Assembly: GCA_022841825.1 (NCBI GenBank)
Contig: JALHQT010000008.1
Location: forward strand, 124,001-188,000
Direction of reading: 5' to 3'
Source: Anaerolineae bacterium
GTDB taxonomy: Bacteria > Chloroflexota > Anaerolineae > Aggregatilineales > Phototrophicaceae
Length of the DNA: 64,000 nucleotides
Part shown: in pieces, positions 24,981-34,024 of the stretch
How positions within the stretch are numbered: position 1 is the first letter of the stretch
Layout of the letters: the number at the start of each line of letters is the position of its first letter
Notes under the pieces: generated by a model
The model's input: the letters and a program-made list of their open reading frames with translations, nothing else
The model's database searches: none
What the model was told of the DNA's origin: nothing
Translations under genes and position numbers: made by a program

Positions 24981-25940
24981 ATGACAATCATCACCCTCAT
25001 CCCCGGCGACGGCATCGGGCAAGAAGTCGTCCCCGCCGCCGCGCGCGTCCTCGAAGCGTTCGCCCTGCCGCTGACGCTACAGTATGCCGATGCGGGCTGG
25101 GCGACCTTTCAACAGGGCGGCGATGCGCTGCCACCCAGTACGCTGGCGCTCTGCGAAGCGAGCGACGCCATCCTCTTCGGCGCGACACAATCGCCGATGG
25201 ACAAGGTCGCAGGCTACCGCAGCCCAATCCTCGCGCTGCGCAAGCGCTTTGACCTGTTCGCCAATCTGCGCCCTGCCCGCGCAGGCGACATCGACCTGCT
25301 GATCGTGCGCGAAAACACCGAAGGGCTGTACAGCGGGCGCGAGCGCGTCGAGGACGACGGCGCGACTGCCATCGCCGAGCGCGTCATCACGCGCCGCGCC
25401 TCCGAGCGCATTGTCCGCGCCGCCTGTGAGCAGGCGCTGCTGCGCCGCCACAAGCTGACGATCGTCCACAAGGCGAATGTGCTGAAAGAGACCTGCGGGC
25501 TGTTCCGCCGCGTCGCGTTTGAAGTCACGGCGGGTTATGCCGATCTTGAGGTGGAGGAGATGCTGGTCGATACAGCGGCGATGCGGCTCGTGCAAGACCC
25601 GGCGCGCTTCGACGTGATCGTGACGACCAACTTGTTCGGCGACATCCTGAGCGATCTCGCCGCCGGGCTGACAGGCGGGTTGGGCATCGCGCCCAGCGCC
25701 AATCTCGGCATTGGGCGCCCCGCCGTCTTCGAGCCAGTGCATGGCAGCGCGCCGGACATCGCGGGCAAGGGCATCGCCGACCCGCGCGCAGCGCTCCTCA
25801 GCACTGCCATGCTGCTCGAATTCCTGGGATATCGAGCCGAAGCACAGACGCTCACCAACGCCTGCTATGGAATAGCACACATGGGAAGCACGGCAGCAAC
25901 GACCGATGAGATCATCCGAATACTTCAGCGGATGCCATGA
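24981..25940 (+). CDS. hicdh: Homoisocitrate dehydrogenase
   Basis: NAD-dependent beta-decarboxylating dehydrogenase, 319 aa, forming 2-oxoadipate. Family elements: [15 protein letters not shown] at residues 3-17, the substrate Arg segment [18 protein letters not shown] near 82-98, [12 protein letters not shown] near 112, [16 protein letters not shown] near 162, and [19 protein letters not shown] near 212-230, with [14 protein letters not shown] near 255. Isopropylmalate or isocitrate dehydrogenase are alternatives by family; position next to homoaconitase and LysK decides for homoisocitrate. Its last codons and TGA stop (25938-25940) lie inside a type A palindrome, so the C-terminus may have been trimmed or changed by the repeat. 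Confidence 0.9.
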   Translation: MTIITLIPGDGIGQEVVPAAARVLEAFALPLTLQYADAGWATFQQGGDALPPSTLALCEASDAILFGATQSPMDKVAGYRSPILALRKRFDLFANLRPARAGDIDLLIVRENTEGLYSGRERVEDDGATAIAERVITRRASERIVRAACEQALLRRHKLTIVHKANVLKETCGLFRRVAFEVTAGYADLEVEEMLVDTAAMRLVQDPARFDVIVTTNLFGDILSDLAAGLTGGLGIAPSANLGIGRPAVFEPVHGSAPDIAGKGIADPRAALLSTAMLLEFLGYRAEAQTLTNACYGIAHMGSTAATTDEIIRILQRMP

Positions 25941-25949
25941 ATGGCGTCC
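25930..25949. repeat. Palindrome, type A, copy 5, spanning the hicdh stop
   Basis: GGATGCCATGAATGGCGTCC followed by CTACAGG. The TGA within it is the stop codon of homoisocitrate dehydrogenase. Confidence 0.85.
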
Positions 25950-25965
25950 CTACAGGATCGTGTTC

Positions 25966-26036
25966 GTAGGGGCGCACCCGCGTGTGCGCCCGCGCAGATA
26001 CGTACCTTGGTGCCCTCCGTCTCTTCGTGTTTCAAT
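25966..26036. repeat. GTAGGGGCGCAC hairpin plus CTCCGT-type fragment
   Basis: GTAGGGGCGCACCCGCGTGT runs into GCGCCCGCGC, a hairpin of the GTAGGGGCGC family (25966-25995). Then TGCCCTCCGTCTCTTCGTGT (about 26010-26030) repeats the right-arm wording of the spacer at 5246-5285. The 121-bp spacer between hicdh and lysK is therefore almost wholly repeat DNA. Confidence 0.65.
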
Positions 26037-26061
26037 GCATTCTTGCTTTAGAAAGAAGATC

Positions 26062-27099
26062 ATGTCGCAGCTACTCGAAGCACTCGTCAAACGCTACAGC
26101 CCGACCACGCATGAAAGCGCCGCCGTCGCCTACCTGACGCAGTGGATGTCTGAACAGGGCTTTTCCGCGTATATCGACCCGGCGGGCAATGCCTGCGGAC
26201 TGCGCGGCGACCCCGACGCGCCCAGGACGCTGCTGATGCTTGGTCACATCGACACCTTCCCCGGCGAGCTGCCCGTGCGCGTCGAAGGCGACATGCTATT
26301 TGGGCGCGGCAGCGTGGACGCCAAAGGACCACTCTGCGCCTTCGCAGAAGCAGCAGCGCAGGCGAACATCCCGGAGGACTGGCGGGTGCTCGTCGTCGGT
26401 GCGGTCGAAGAAGAGGCGGCGACCAGCAAGGGCGCGAACCATGTCCTCGCCACCCTGCCGGAACCGACGATGGTCGTGATCGGCGAGCCGAGCAGCGCGG
26501 GGCGAATCACCCTGGGTTACAAGGGGCGCGTCATCTTCGATTACACCGTCACGCGCACCATCACCCATACGGCGGGAATTGAGGCGAGCATCACCGAGCG
26601 CGGTGTCGATTTCTGGAACGCCGTTAAGCGCTGGGCAGACGCGCACAACGAGGGAAAGTCGCGCGCCTTCGACCGCATACTGACCTATCTGCGCTCAGTC
26701 AACACCTCCACCGACCATCTGACCGAGACCTGCGTTGTTACCATCAGTCTCCGCCTGCCGCCGACCCTCACATCGGAAGAAGCGCTCGATGCGATTCGCC
26801 CGTTCTGCGGCGAGGGATCGTTCGTCGCCTATGGCGCAGAGCGCACCTACGTCGGTGGCAAAAACAATGCGCTCGTGCGCGCCTTCCTGGCATCGATTCG
26901 CGCGGAGGGCATGACGCCTAGCTTTGTCGTCAAGACCGGGACGAGCGATATGAACGTCGTCGGCACTCAGTGGACATGCCCGATGGTCGCCTATGGACCC
27001 GGCGACAGCGCGCTCGATCACACGCCGTACGAGCACATCTCGCTCACGGAATATCAGACCGCCGTGCGCGTGCTGCGGCGATTAATCGAGACATTGTAG
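26062..27099 (+). CDS. lysK: LysK, LysW-lysine hydrolase (M20 family)
   Basis: Last enzyme of the pathway, releasing lysine from LysW; 345 aa, M20 metallo-hydrolase. The start at 26062 ([19 protein letters not shown]) is placed after AGAAAGAAGATC; earlier in-frame codons are translated repeat. Metal ligands are intact: LGHIDTFPG near residue 61, [12 protein letters not shown] near 80, [13 protein letters not shown] near 113, and a late [17 protein letters not shown] segment with the His near 322. The TAG stop lies in a GTAGGGGCGC palindrome shared with the convergent SDR gene. In some organisms LysK also releases ornithine from LysW. Confidence 0.9.
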   Translation: MSQLLEALVKRYSPTTHESAAVAYLTQWMSEQGFSAYIDPAGNACGLRGDPDAPRTLLMLGHIDTFPGELPVRVEGDMLFGRGSVDAKGPLCAFAEAAAQANIPEDWRVLVVGAVEEEAATSKGANHVLATLPEPTMVVIGEPSSAGRITLGYKGRVIFDYTVTRTITHTAGIEASITERGVDFWNAVKRWADAHNEGKSRAFDRILTYLRSVNTSTDHLTETCVVTISLRLPPTLTSEEALDAIRPFCGEGSFVAYGAERTYVGGKNNALVRAFLASIRAEGMTPSFVVKTGTSDMNVVGTQWTCPMVAYGPGDSALDHTPYEHISLTEYQTAVRVLRRLIETL

Positions 27100-27120
27100 G
27101 GGCGCAATACATTGTGCGCG
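27095..27120. repeat. GTAGGGGCGCAATACATTG palindrome, copy 1
   Basis: TGTAGGGGCGCAATACATTG followed by TGCGCG is an imperfect palindrome. It contains the lysK stop and lies 7 bp from the SDR stop on the other strand, so it may serve as a two-way terminator. A near-perfect copy is at 47212-47239. Confidence 0.75.
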
Positions 27121-27126
27121 TACACA

Positions 27127-27888
27127 TTATGCATAAAGCCCCGCCTGCTGCCCGCCGTCGAGGACGAAGGTCTGCCCCGTGATCATGCGCGCGGCATCCG
27201 ACGCGAGATAGACCGCGAGCTGCGCGATCTCATCCGCCCGGATCACACCGGGCAGCGGCTGGTAACGCCCCAGGAATTCGTCACGCGCGTCGTCGGGCAC
27301 ACCCGCCGTCAACGGCGTATCGACATAACCAGGGCAAATCACATTGCAGCGAATGCCTTCCCGCGCATGATCGAGCGCGATGGCGCGCGTCAGGTTGATC
27401 ACGCCCGCCTTTGCCGCCGAATACGCCGCTTTGCCCTTCGCCGCTCGGATGCCGAACGTCCCGGCATTGCTCAGGATGACGCCGCCGCCGCGTTTCACCA
27501 TCTCCGGGATGGCATATTTCGCGCCCAGGAAGACGCTCTTCAGGTCGATGTTCAGACACTCGTCCCAATCGTCCTCGCTGATCTCCGTCACGCTGCCGGA
27601 CGGGCTGATGCCTGCGTTGTTGAAAAGGACATCAACGCCCCCAAAGCGCGCGACCGTCTCCGCGATCATCCGCCGCACATCCTCGCCGTGTTCGACCTGC
27701 ACCCCCAGCGCCAGCGCCTCGCCGCCCGCCGCCGCGATCTCGCTCGCGACCGCCTCCGCCTTACCCAGCGTGCGATTGGCGACGACGACGCGCGCGCCTG
27801 CCGCCGCGAACGCCAGCGCGCTCGCCCGCCCGATGCCGCTCCCGCCACCCGTGATGATGATGACCTTGCCTGTCAAGTCGATTTGCAT
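27127..27888 (-). CDS. SDR-family oxidoreductase with altered catalytic Ser
   Basis: NAD(P)-dependent short-chain dehydrogenase/reductase, 253 aa. The cofactor motif TGGGSGIG is near residues 13-20, NNAG near 90, and the Tyr-Lys pair in AAYSAAKAG near 153-157. The residue normally Ser, 13 places before the Tyr, is Gly in VILSNAGTFGIRAA, with Thr one place later; Thr may take the role or activity may be altered. It ends with the usual ITGQTFVLDGGQQAGLYA. It is convergent with lysK and lies 27 bp after the aldehyde dehydrogenase start on the same strand direction, so SDR and ALDH are probably a pair oxidising an alcohol through aldehyde to acid (inference). Confidence 0.92.
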   Translation of the reverse strand: MQIDLTGKVIIITGGGSGIGRASALAFAAAGARVVVANRTLGKAEAVASEIAAAGGEALALGVQVEHGEDVRRMIAETVARFGGVDVLFNNAGISPSGSVTEISEDDWDECLNIDLKSVFLGAKYAIPEMVKRGGGVILSNAGTFGIRAAKGKAAYSAAKAGVINLTRAIALDHAREGIRCNVICPGYVDTPLTAGVPDDARDEFLGRYQPLPGVIRADEIAQLAVYLASDAARMITGQTFVLDGGQQAGLYA

Positions 27889-27895
27889 GTGACCC

Positions 27896-27922
27896 TACTC
27901 GTTACTCATCACTCGCTACTCA
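27896..27922. repeat. Single heptamer arm between ALDH and SDR
   Basis: ACTCGTT ACTCATC ACTCGCT ACTCAAT, the same 7-nt word as the right arm at 9815-9843, fills the gap of 27 bp between the SDR start and ALDH stop. Only one arm is present. It runs into the last codons of the ALDH gene. Confidence 0.7.
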
Positions 27923-29406
27923 ATCTTCACCCACACCGACTTCAGTTCCGTATACATGTCCATCACATCCGCGCCAAGCTCGCGCCCGTAGCCGCTTTCG
28001 CCCATCCCGCCGAACGGCACCGACGGGTCGAACCAGTCGTAAGTGTTGATCCAGACGACGCCCGCCTTGAGCGCCGCCGCCATCCGGTGCGCGCGTCCGA
28101 GGTGATTCGTCCAGACGCCCGCCGCCAGCCCAAACCGCGTGGCATTGGCGCGGCGGATCACCTCGTCTTCGCTCTCGAACGACAGCACGGACAGGACGGG
28201 ACCGAAGATTTCTTCGGCGGCGATCTTCATCTCATCGCGCACATCGGCGAAGATCGTCGGCTGTAGGAAGTAGCCGCCTGCCAGATCGCCACCCAACCGC
28301 TCGCCACCTGTGACGAGCGCCGCACCCTGTGCCGCGCCCTGCCCAACGTAGCCCATCACGCGCTCAAGCTGCACCTGCGAGATCAGCGGACCCAACTGCA
28401 CGCTGCGATCCAGCCCACTGCCGACCTTGAGCGCGCGCGCCTTCTCCGCTAACGCAGCCAACACCTGGTCATAGACGGTCGCCTGCACGAACAGGCGTGA
28501 CCCGGCGACACAGTTCTGCCCGCTGTTGGCGAAGATCGCCCACAGCGCAGCCTCGGATGCCGCTGCTACGTCCGCGTCGTCGAAGATGATCAGCGGCGAC
28601 TTGCCGCCGAGTTCGAGCGAAACATGCTTGAGGTTGCCCGCTGCTGACCGCGCAATCGCCTTGCCGACCTCGGTTGAGCCGGTAAAGGCGACCTTATCGA
28701 CGTCATAGTGTGCTGTCAGCGCCGCGCCCGCCGTCTCGCCAAAGCCCGTGACGACGTTGAAGACGCCGGGCGGGATGCCGGCTTCCAGCGCCAGCTCCGC
28801 CAGGCGGATCGCGGTCAGCGGCGTCTGCTCGGCGGGCTTGAGCACGAGCGTGTTGCCCGCCGCCAGCGCGGGACCGATCTTCTGCGTCGCCATCACGAGT
28901 GAGTAATTCCACGGCGTGATCGCGCCGCAGACGCCGACGGGTTCGCGTCGCGTGTAGACGAGGAAACCCGGCGATGACACCGGGTATGTCTCGCCCGTGA
29001 TCTTGGTCGGCAGCCCGGCGTAAAAGCGCATCTGCCCGATGGCGACATTGATCTCGACATTGAACGCCACATTAAACGGCTTGCCGTTGTCGAGCGTTTC
29101 GAGCTGCGCCAGTTCCTCTTTGTGCGCTTCCATCAGGTCGGCGAAGCGATGCAGCAGGCGCTCACGCTGCGCAGGCATAAGCGCTGCCCATGCCGAGAAT
29201 GCCGCCCGCGCCGCCGCCACCGCGCGGTCAACATCTGCCTTGTCACCCGCCGCGCAGCGCGTCAGCGGCTGTCCGGTCGCCGGGTTGAGCGTGGCGAATG
29301 TCTCGCCGCTGGCGGCAGGCAGCCACTCGCCGCCGATCAGCAACTTCTGCGCGCGCGCGAGGAATGTTTGGACGGAGGGGAGGATGGGGATCAGGGAGTC
29401 GGTCAT
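27916..29406 (-). CDS. NAD(P)-dependent aldehyde dehydrogenase
   Basis: Aldehyde dehydrogenase superfamily enzyme, 496 aa, betaine-aldehyde/phenylacetaldehyde type. Visible features: [21 protein letters not shown] at residues 26-46, [20 protein letters not shown] near 163, the cofactor [14 protein letters not shown] near 243, the general base in LELGGKSPL near 266-274, and the catalytic Cys in [13 protein letters not shown] near 300. It keeps the C-terminal signature [22 protein letters not shown]. It is transcribed toward the SDR gene 27 bp away. Substrate not assignable. Confidence 0.94.
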   Translation of the reverse strand: MTDSLIPILPSVQTFLARAQKLLIGGEWLPAASGETFATLNPATGQPLTRCAAGDKADVDRAVAAARAAFSAWAALMPAQRERLLHRFADLMEAHKEELAQLETLDNGKPFNVAFNVEINVAIGQMRFYAGLPTKITGETYPVSSPGFLVYTRREPVGVCGAITPWNYSLVMATQKIGPALAAGNTLVLKPAEQTPLTAIRLAELALEAGIPPGVFNVVTGFGETAGAALTAHYDVDKVAFTGSTEVGKAIARSAAGNLKHVSLELGGKSPLIIFDDADVAAASEAALWAIFANSGQNCVAGSRLFVQATVYDQVLAALAEKARALKVGSGLDRSVQLGPLISQVQLERVMGYVGQGAAQGAALVTGGERLGGDLAGGYFLQPTIFADVRDEMKIAAEEIFGPVLSVLSFESEDEVIRRANATRFGLAAGVWTNHLGRAHRMAAALKAGVVWINTYDWFDPSVPFGGMGESGYGRELGADVMDMYTELKSVWVKIE

Positions 29407-29500
29407 GGTGAATGCGATCCATCGGTATAATGTGGAGGTGAGTGTAACGATTCAGGATCACCATGCGCAAAATCATCAAAAGCGTTCGGCGTGTAATCAA

Positions 29501-29538
29501 AAAGGGGCGGAACATCTGCGAGATGTTCCGCCCCTTTC
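29501..29538 (-). terminator. Strong terminator of the glycosyltransferase-NHL gene
   Basis: A perfect 17-bp stem, AAAGGGGCGGAACATCT and its complement AGATGTTCCGCCCCTTT, with the 3-nt loop GCG (29501-29537), stands 19 bp beyond the stop of the minus-strand gene at 29557. On the minus strand the stem runs into TTTTTGATTAC. It also has A/T flanks on the plus strand. This is one of the best terminators in the window. The rest of the 29407-29556 spacer shows no gene. Confidence 0.9.
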
Positions 29539-29556
29539 GTCCTTATCGAACGCCCT

Positions 29557-32500
29557 TTACCCCTGCGCGGCGGGCGCGACTGGCACCTCGAACGGCGCGA
29601 AACGCAGCACGCGGTTGCCCCGCGAATCCACCACGTAGACACGTCCCTGATCATCGACCGCCACGCCTCCCGTCGTCCCAAACTGGTTCGGCGCGAAGGG
29701 CGCGTCGCCCGGCTGCCCAAACGAGCCGATGCAGTTCCCGCGTGTGTCGTAGACCAGCACGCGCGCGGCATCCGGGTCGCTCACATACAGGCGGTCACGC
29801 CCTTCGTCCAGCGCCAGATACGGGCGGTTGCCCAGATCTTCGTACCACCCGCGCACCGGGAACGTGTACATCGGCGAGCCTTCGATGTCGAAGACGCTGA
29901 CGCGGCGGTTCCAGGTGTCGGCGACGAACAAGCGCCCATCGTTATGGATCGCCAAGCCTGCTGGCTCCTCTAACTGCCCAATGTCTGTGCCGCCGCTGCC
30001 AATATCACGCAGCAAGTTGCCTTCTGGGTCATAGACGCGGATGCGCTTGTTGCCCGTGTCCGCCACATAGATATTGCCTTCCGCATCCGTCGCCACATCG
30101 CGCGGACCCCACAAGCCATCTTCTGGCTCGGTCTGCGCCGCGACGCCAAACTGCCCAACCTGCCCCCAACCGCGCAGAGGCACGCCTTGCGCGTCGAGCA
30201 CCTCCACACGATAGTTCCAGGTATCCGCGACCACCAAGCCACCCTCAAGCCCGACGGCGACCCCATTCGGGCGCGTGAACAAGCCGCTGGCGCTGCCGGA
30301 GGTGTTGTATTCCGTCACATAGCGCCCTTCCTGGTCGAACACGATAACACGGTTGTTGAACTCGTCTGCCACATACACCTGTCCGTCATCGCCCAAAGCG
30401 ATGTCCACCGGCTTGTTGAGCGTCGAACTCGTCGGGGCGCTGAAGACAACGTCCGCCACCAGGGGCTGCCAGTTGGCGACGCACTGATTCACCTCGTCGA
30501 CAGCGGAGGCATCCACGATGCTTGTGTCGCCCACGCCGAGATTCCAGATTTGCGCGGCAACATCGCGGCGCACGTAAAAGCTCATGCCCTCGCTCACGGG
30601 CCAGGCGGTCAGGCTGTAGCTGCCGCCCGTCGCCTCGCCATAGCGGCGGTAGTCGCGCGCCCACCAGATGTCCCAGATGCCCTGCCGGATTTGCGACGCC
30701 TGCACATTGGTGGGTGTCAGGTCGAAAGCGTTGACGACGCGCGACGCCGTCAGGCTGAAATAATCCTGCATGGGCCACCACATGCGTGTGTACTCAAAGC
30801 GAACGAAGCGGTCCTCCAGCAGCGGTTCGACACGACTGCGAATGTCATCGCTGGCGTAGACCGCGACCGCGTCGGTAAAGACCTGAGGCGTCGGGTTATT
30901 GCCGAAAAAGGATGCATTGGGGAGATCGCGGAAGTACCAGCTTGCGGGCCAGGCGTTACCGCCCCATGCAAAACGGATGTCCATACCATTGGTCGTGCGC
31001 TGACTGATGTCCTCGACCTGCTCCATCATGAGGCGGAAGCCCGGCGCGCCATGTGCATAGACGAGATACTCGTTGGCAAAGTCATAGTTGATGAACGCGG
31101 CGACCCAGGCAGTGCGCAGCGTCAGCACGCTCAGAAGCGTAAATGCCGCCACCCCAATCATCCGTCGCAAATGCATGGCACCTGTCTGTGCCGTCACGCG
31201 CCAGATGAAAAAAGCGATCAACGCACCAACCGCCAGCACGCCGACGAACTCCATCGTTCGCTGAAGCGACACCACATCCAGCCCAAATGACTGTCCACCG
31301 AACACAAATGGGGAAAGCGCCTGGAACAGGATCACGAAGAACAGCGGCAGCAGAATCAGCAGCAGCCAACCGCGACGCAGGAAGGCTGTCCACTCGATCT
31401 TTTCGATCACCGTGCCGAAGTACCATGCGGTGATGATGATCATGGGCACTGTCAGGTGAGTGCCCAGCCAGGGCATCTTTTCGCCCGCCAGCGTAAAGGC
31501 GATCAGATTCATCACCGACATCCATGCCATGAAGAGCACGAACGACATGCGCGTCAGCATAAACGGCTTTTGCGCCGCGCGTTCTTCGAGGGTGAGCGCC
31601 AGATATTCCGCATGTGCGGGTGACGGCGTCTCAAAGGTTGTCAGCTTGTGCTTCGGCTTGTCCTCCTCGAACAACCCCGACGCGTCCTCAGGCGCGTCAA
31701 CGACGCTGAGTTTCCACTTCCCGCCCGTCTCAGCATAGAGTTCCTTCATGCGCGCGCGGCGGGCGAGTGTCTCTTCGCTGGCATTGACATCGATTTCGTC
31801 GCGGCGGCGGTTCCAGAACAACACTGTCCCAGCGAACATCGCCAGGACACTGCCGACGATCGGAAGATACTCATAGATCGGCATCACAATGAGCTGATAG
31901 TAATACTGCGGCTGGCTGCCTCGGCGCACGCCCTGCTGTTCCAGCCAGTAGCCCAGGCTGCCGATAACACCCGTCGCCAGCCCGTTAGGATTGGTGAACA
32001 TGGTTGTGAAAAAGAACACGAACGGGACATAAAAGCAGGCAGTGTAGATCAGCCAGCGCTTCCAACTCCAGGTCAGTCCCAGCACAGCGGCAATGATGAA
32101 CATCGGCGCGCCGAGCAGCACCGCGCGCTGGATGCCGCCGGGCGAGTAATCCGTCGGGCTGAAGCCCGTCAACTTGATCAGGACGGGCGTACACCAGGGC
32201 AGCACAAGCGACCCCATCATCAGCATCATATCGAATTCGCGGAAGCGGTGAAGCGTGCGCCACATCCCGCGCTGTGTGCCGTAGAGTACCGCGACGACGA
32301 CGACAGCGGCAGCTACCCAGGTTGCGACGATGACCGGCGTTTCCGCGCTTTGCGGCGTCGTCACGATTTCACTGGTTTCTGTGCCCGGTTCGGGCGCAGT
32401 GGTCGGCGTGGTGCGCGAGGGAACCTGAGAAAGCTCCTCGACGAAGATGAAGACCATGCAGACTGAGAACGCGATCAGGATTACCGCGATCAGTTCTGCC

Positions 32501-33471
32501 AGGGGAAAACGCCGCGCTGAACGTCGGAAGCTGAAGATCATCGTCCCGGCGAGGATGCCTACAAACGTGGCGATTGTCAGCAGCGTCCAGTTGATGAACG
32601 AGTTGAAGTCGATGCTGGTCGCCTGCCCGCTCAGGAGCGCGCTGAACGATGACCCCAGGTAAGCTGCGCGGTCTTCTAGCGTCGGATAGGGCTGCATGGC
32701 GATGCTGATGACGATATACATAATCAGCGCGACAGTACCGCCAAAGAGCGCACCGATGATGATCGATTCAAACAGCGTGCGCGATGGCGTCTTGCGGAAG
32801 TGCTGATACAGCCGCACAACCCAGTAGACTGTCATGAACAAGCCAATGATGGCGATGTACATGAAACCAGTCTCTTTCGACCCCTGCATCCACAGCAGCG
32901 CCACCGCGCCAATATAAAGCCAGCGCGCCTTCCGCCGCAGGTTGAGCGGTCCATCGACATACATCATGATGCAGTAGATCATCAGGAATGCCGCGAAGAT
33001 ATTGGGCGTGTCTTCGCGAATGTAGCGGTTGTAGAACAGCCAGATCGGCGAAATCAGCAGCATCACCGCCATCAACAGCGCGCCCCATGTGCCCAACCAG
33101 CGTTTGAACAGGATGGGGAACAGCACCGTCATGATGATGCCGAGGATGGCGGGGTACAGGCGCGCACTGAAGTCATTATCGCCAAACATGAAGTACGAGA
33201 ATGCGACCGCATGGAACAGGATGGGACCATGCATGAGCGGCGTATGCTGGAAGTTGCCATCGCGATAGAGATTGTACGAAAACTGCGTGTGCAGGCTTTC
33301 GTCATGGCTCATCACACGGTCGCCCAAGCCATAAAAGCGCGTGAAGATCGCCAACAGCAGGATGACGACATACGCTGCCGTCTCCCATGTGATCGGGATT
33401 CCCGCAATATGGGCGTTCGCGCGGCGTGGTCGCTCGCTCAAGACAAGATTGGGTGAGGGTATTGCAGCCAT
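29557..33471 (-). CDS. Membrane glycosyltransferase (TIGR03663/GT39-like) fused to NHL repeats
   Basis: Very large 1304-aa protein. The N-terminal 830 residues hold about 15 membrane helices and the GT39/ArnT-like first outer loop (MSHDESLHTQFSYNLYRDG near 53, PLMHGPILFHAVAF near 80; acidic DE pair), followed by YNRYIREDTPNIFAAFLMIY near 147. This matches the TIGR03663 group as I know it, probable lipid-linked sugar transferases of Chloroflexota and Archaea. Residues about 830-1000 form an extracytoplasmic globular part. From about 1015 on, at least five NHL repeats are visible (GQVYVADEFNNRVIVFD, GGLVVADTWNYRVEVLD, GNIYVADTGNKRIRVYD, GRLFVADTWNRRVSVFD, GRVYVVDSRGNRVLRF), a beta-propeller. 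It may glycosylate and bind surface polymers. Confidence 0.88.
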   Translation of the reverse strand: MAAIPSPNLVLSERPRRANAHIAGIPITWETAAYVVILLLAIFTRFYGLGDRVMSHDESLHTQFSYNLYRDGNFQHTPLMHGPILFHAVAFSYFMFGDNDFSARLYPAILGIIMTVLFPILFKRWLGTWGALLMAVMLLISPIWLFYNRYIREDTPNIFAAFLMIYCIMMYVDGPLNLRRKARWLYIGAVALLWMQGSKETGFMYIAIIGLFMTVYWVVRLYQHFRKTPSRTLFESIIIGALFGGTVALIMYIVISIAMQPYPTLEDRAAYLGSSFSALLSGQATSIDFNSFINWTLLTIATFVGILAGTMIFSFRRSARRFPLAELIAVILIAFSVCMVFIFVEELSQVPSRTTPTTAPEPGTETSEIVTTPQSAETPVIVATWVAAAVVVVAVLYGTQRGMWRTLHRFREFDMMLMMGSLVLPWCTPVLIKLTGFSPTDYSPGGIQRAVLLGAPMFIIAAVLGLTWSWKRWLIYTACFYVPFVFFFTTMFTNPNGLATGVIGSLGYWLEQQGVRRGSQPQYYYQLIVMPIYEYLPIVGSVLAMFAGTVLFWNRRRDEIDVNASEETLARRARMKELYAETGGKWKLSVVDAPEDASGLFEEDKPKHKLTTFETPSPAHAEYLALTLEERAAQKPFMLTRMSFVLFMAWMSVMNLIAFTLAGEKMPWLGTHLTVPMIIITAWYFGTVIEKIEWTAFLRRGWLLLILLPLFFVILFQALSPFVFGGQSFGLDVVSLQRTMEFVGVLAVGALIAFFIWRVTAQTGAMHLRRMIGVAAFTLLSVLTLRTAWVAAFINYDFANEYLVYAHGAPGFRLMMEQVEDISQRTTNGMDIRFAWGGNAWPASWYFRDLPNASFFGNNPTPQVFTDAVAVYASDDIRSRVEPLLEDRFVRFEYTRMWWPMQDYFSLTASRVVNAFDLTPTNVQASQIRQGIWDIWWARDYRRYGEATGGSYSLTAWPVSEGMSFYVRRDVAAQIWNLGVGDTSIVDASAVDEVNQCVANWQPLVADVVFSAPTSSTLNKPVDIALGDDGQVYVADEFNNRVIVFDQEGRYVTEYNTSGSASGLFTRPNGVAVGLEGGLVVADTWNYRVEVLDAQGVPLRGWGQVGQFGVAAQTEPEDGLWGPRDVATDAEGNIYVADTGNKRIRVYDPEGNLLRDIGSGGTDIGQLEEPAGLAIHNDGRLFVADTWNRRVSVFDIEGSPMYTFPVRGWYEDLGNRPYLALDEGRDRLYVSDPDAARVLVYDTRGNCIGSFGQPGDAPFAPNQFGTTGGVAVDDQGRVYVVDSRGNRVLRFAPFEVPVAPAAQG

Positions 33472-33496
33472 TCGCGTCCTTCTTCGGTTGCTCTGG

Positions 33497-34024
33497 TTAT
33501 GGTGTCTGGGTCGCGCTCAGGTCGGGCGCGTCATTACGGGCGAATGCCGGTGTCGCCTCAGTATACGGCGCACTGGCATGAATGGTGACCGCGTTCGGCG
33601 TCGCCATCGCAATGATGATAGCAGGATGTGTCACCAATTGCGTCTGCGTTTGCGGCGTCGGCGGCAGCGGTACCGTCATGGACTGCTGATGGTGCAGGAG
33701 CCAAGGGATCACCAGCGCCACGACGAGGAGCGCAAGCGCTGCGCCATAGCGCATTCGGAAGTGCAACCCGTGCCCCTCGTTGGGGGCAGCGATCTGTGTC
33801 TGTACGCCTGCCCAAACATGCGCCAACTGAAGCGGGCTAGGCACACCAAGCTGGGCAAGCGCGCCGCCAAGGTCACCCTCAAACGCCCGGATTCGGCGAT
33901 ACTCGGCGTAGCAGGTGGTACACGTCTCCAGATGCTGGGCGACAAAGCGTCGCTTGTTGGGGGTCAGCTCGCGGCGCACATACGGATAGAGCGCGGCGCG
34001 GCATTGACGACAGGTATGGGACAT
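33497..34024 (-). CDS. Zinc-finger anti-sigma factor with one membrane helix
   Basis: Putative anti-sigma factor, 175 aa. The N-terminal ZAS-type zinc finger shows CRQCRAALYPYVRREL and HLETCTTCYAEYRRI (His-x3-Cys-x2-Cys near residues 31-38). A single membrane helix (AALALLVVALVIPWLL) lies near 94-110, followed by a short Thr/Pro-rich outer tail ending in SATQTP. It overlaps the end of the ECF sigma gene by 1 nt (TGATG-type junction at 34024), the usual arrangement for a sigma factor and its membrane-bound regulator. The outer tail is too short to be a large sensor, so the signal may come through a partner. Confidence 0.88.
   Translation of the reverse strand: MSHTCRQCRAALYPYVRRELTPNKRRFVAQHLETCTTCYAEYRRIRAFEGDLGGALAQLGVPSPLQLAHVWAGVQTQIAAPNEGHGLHFRMRYGAALALLVVALVIPWLLHHQQSMTVPLPPTPQTQTQLVTHPAIIIAMATPNAVTIHASAPYTEATPAFARNDAPDLSATQTP

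Noticed and set aside
27112-28266. 384-codon plus-strand frame opposite SDR and ALDH
   Set aside because: It spans two real genes and their spacer on the opposite strand and has no domain pattern.
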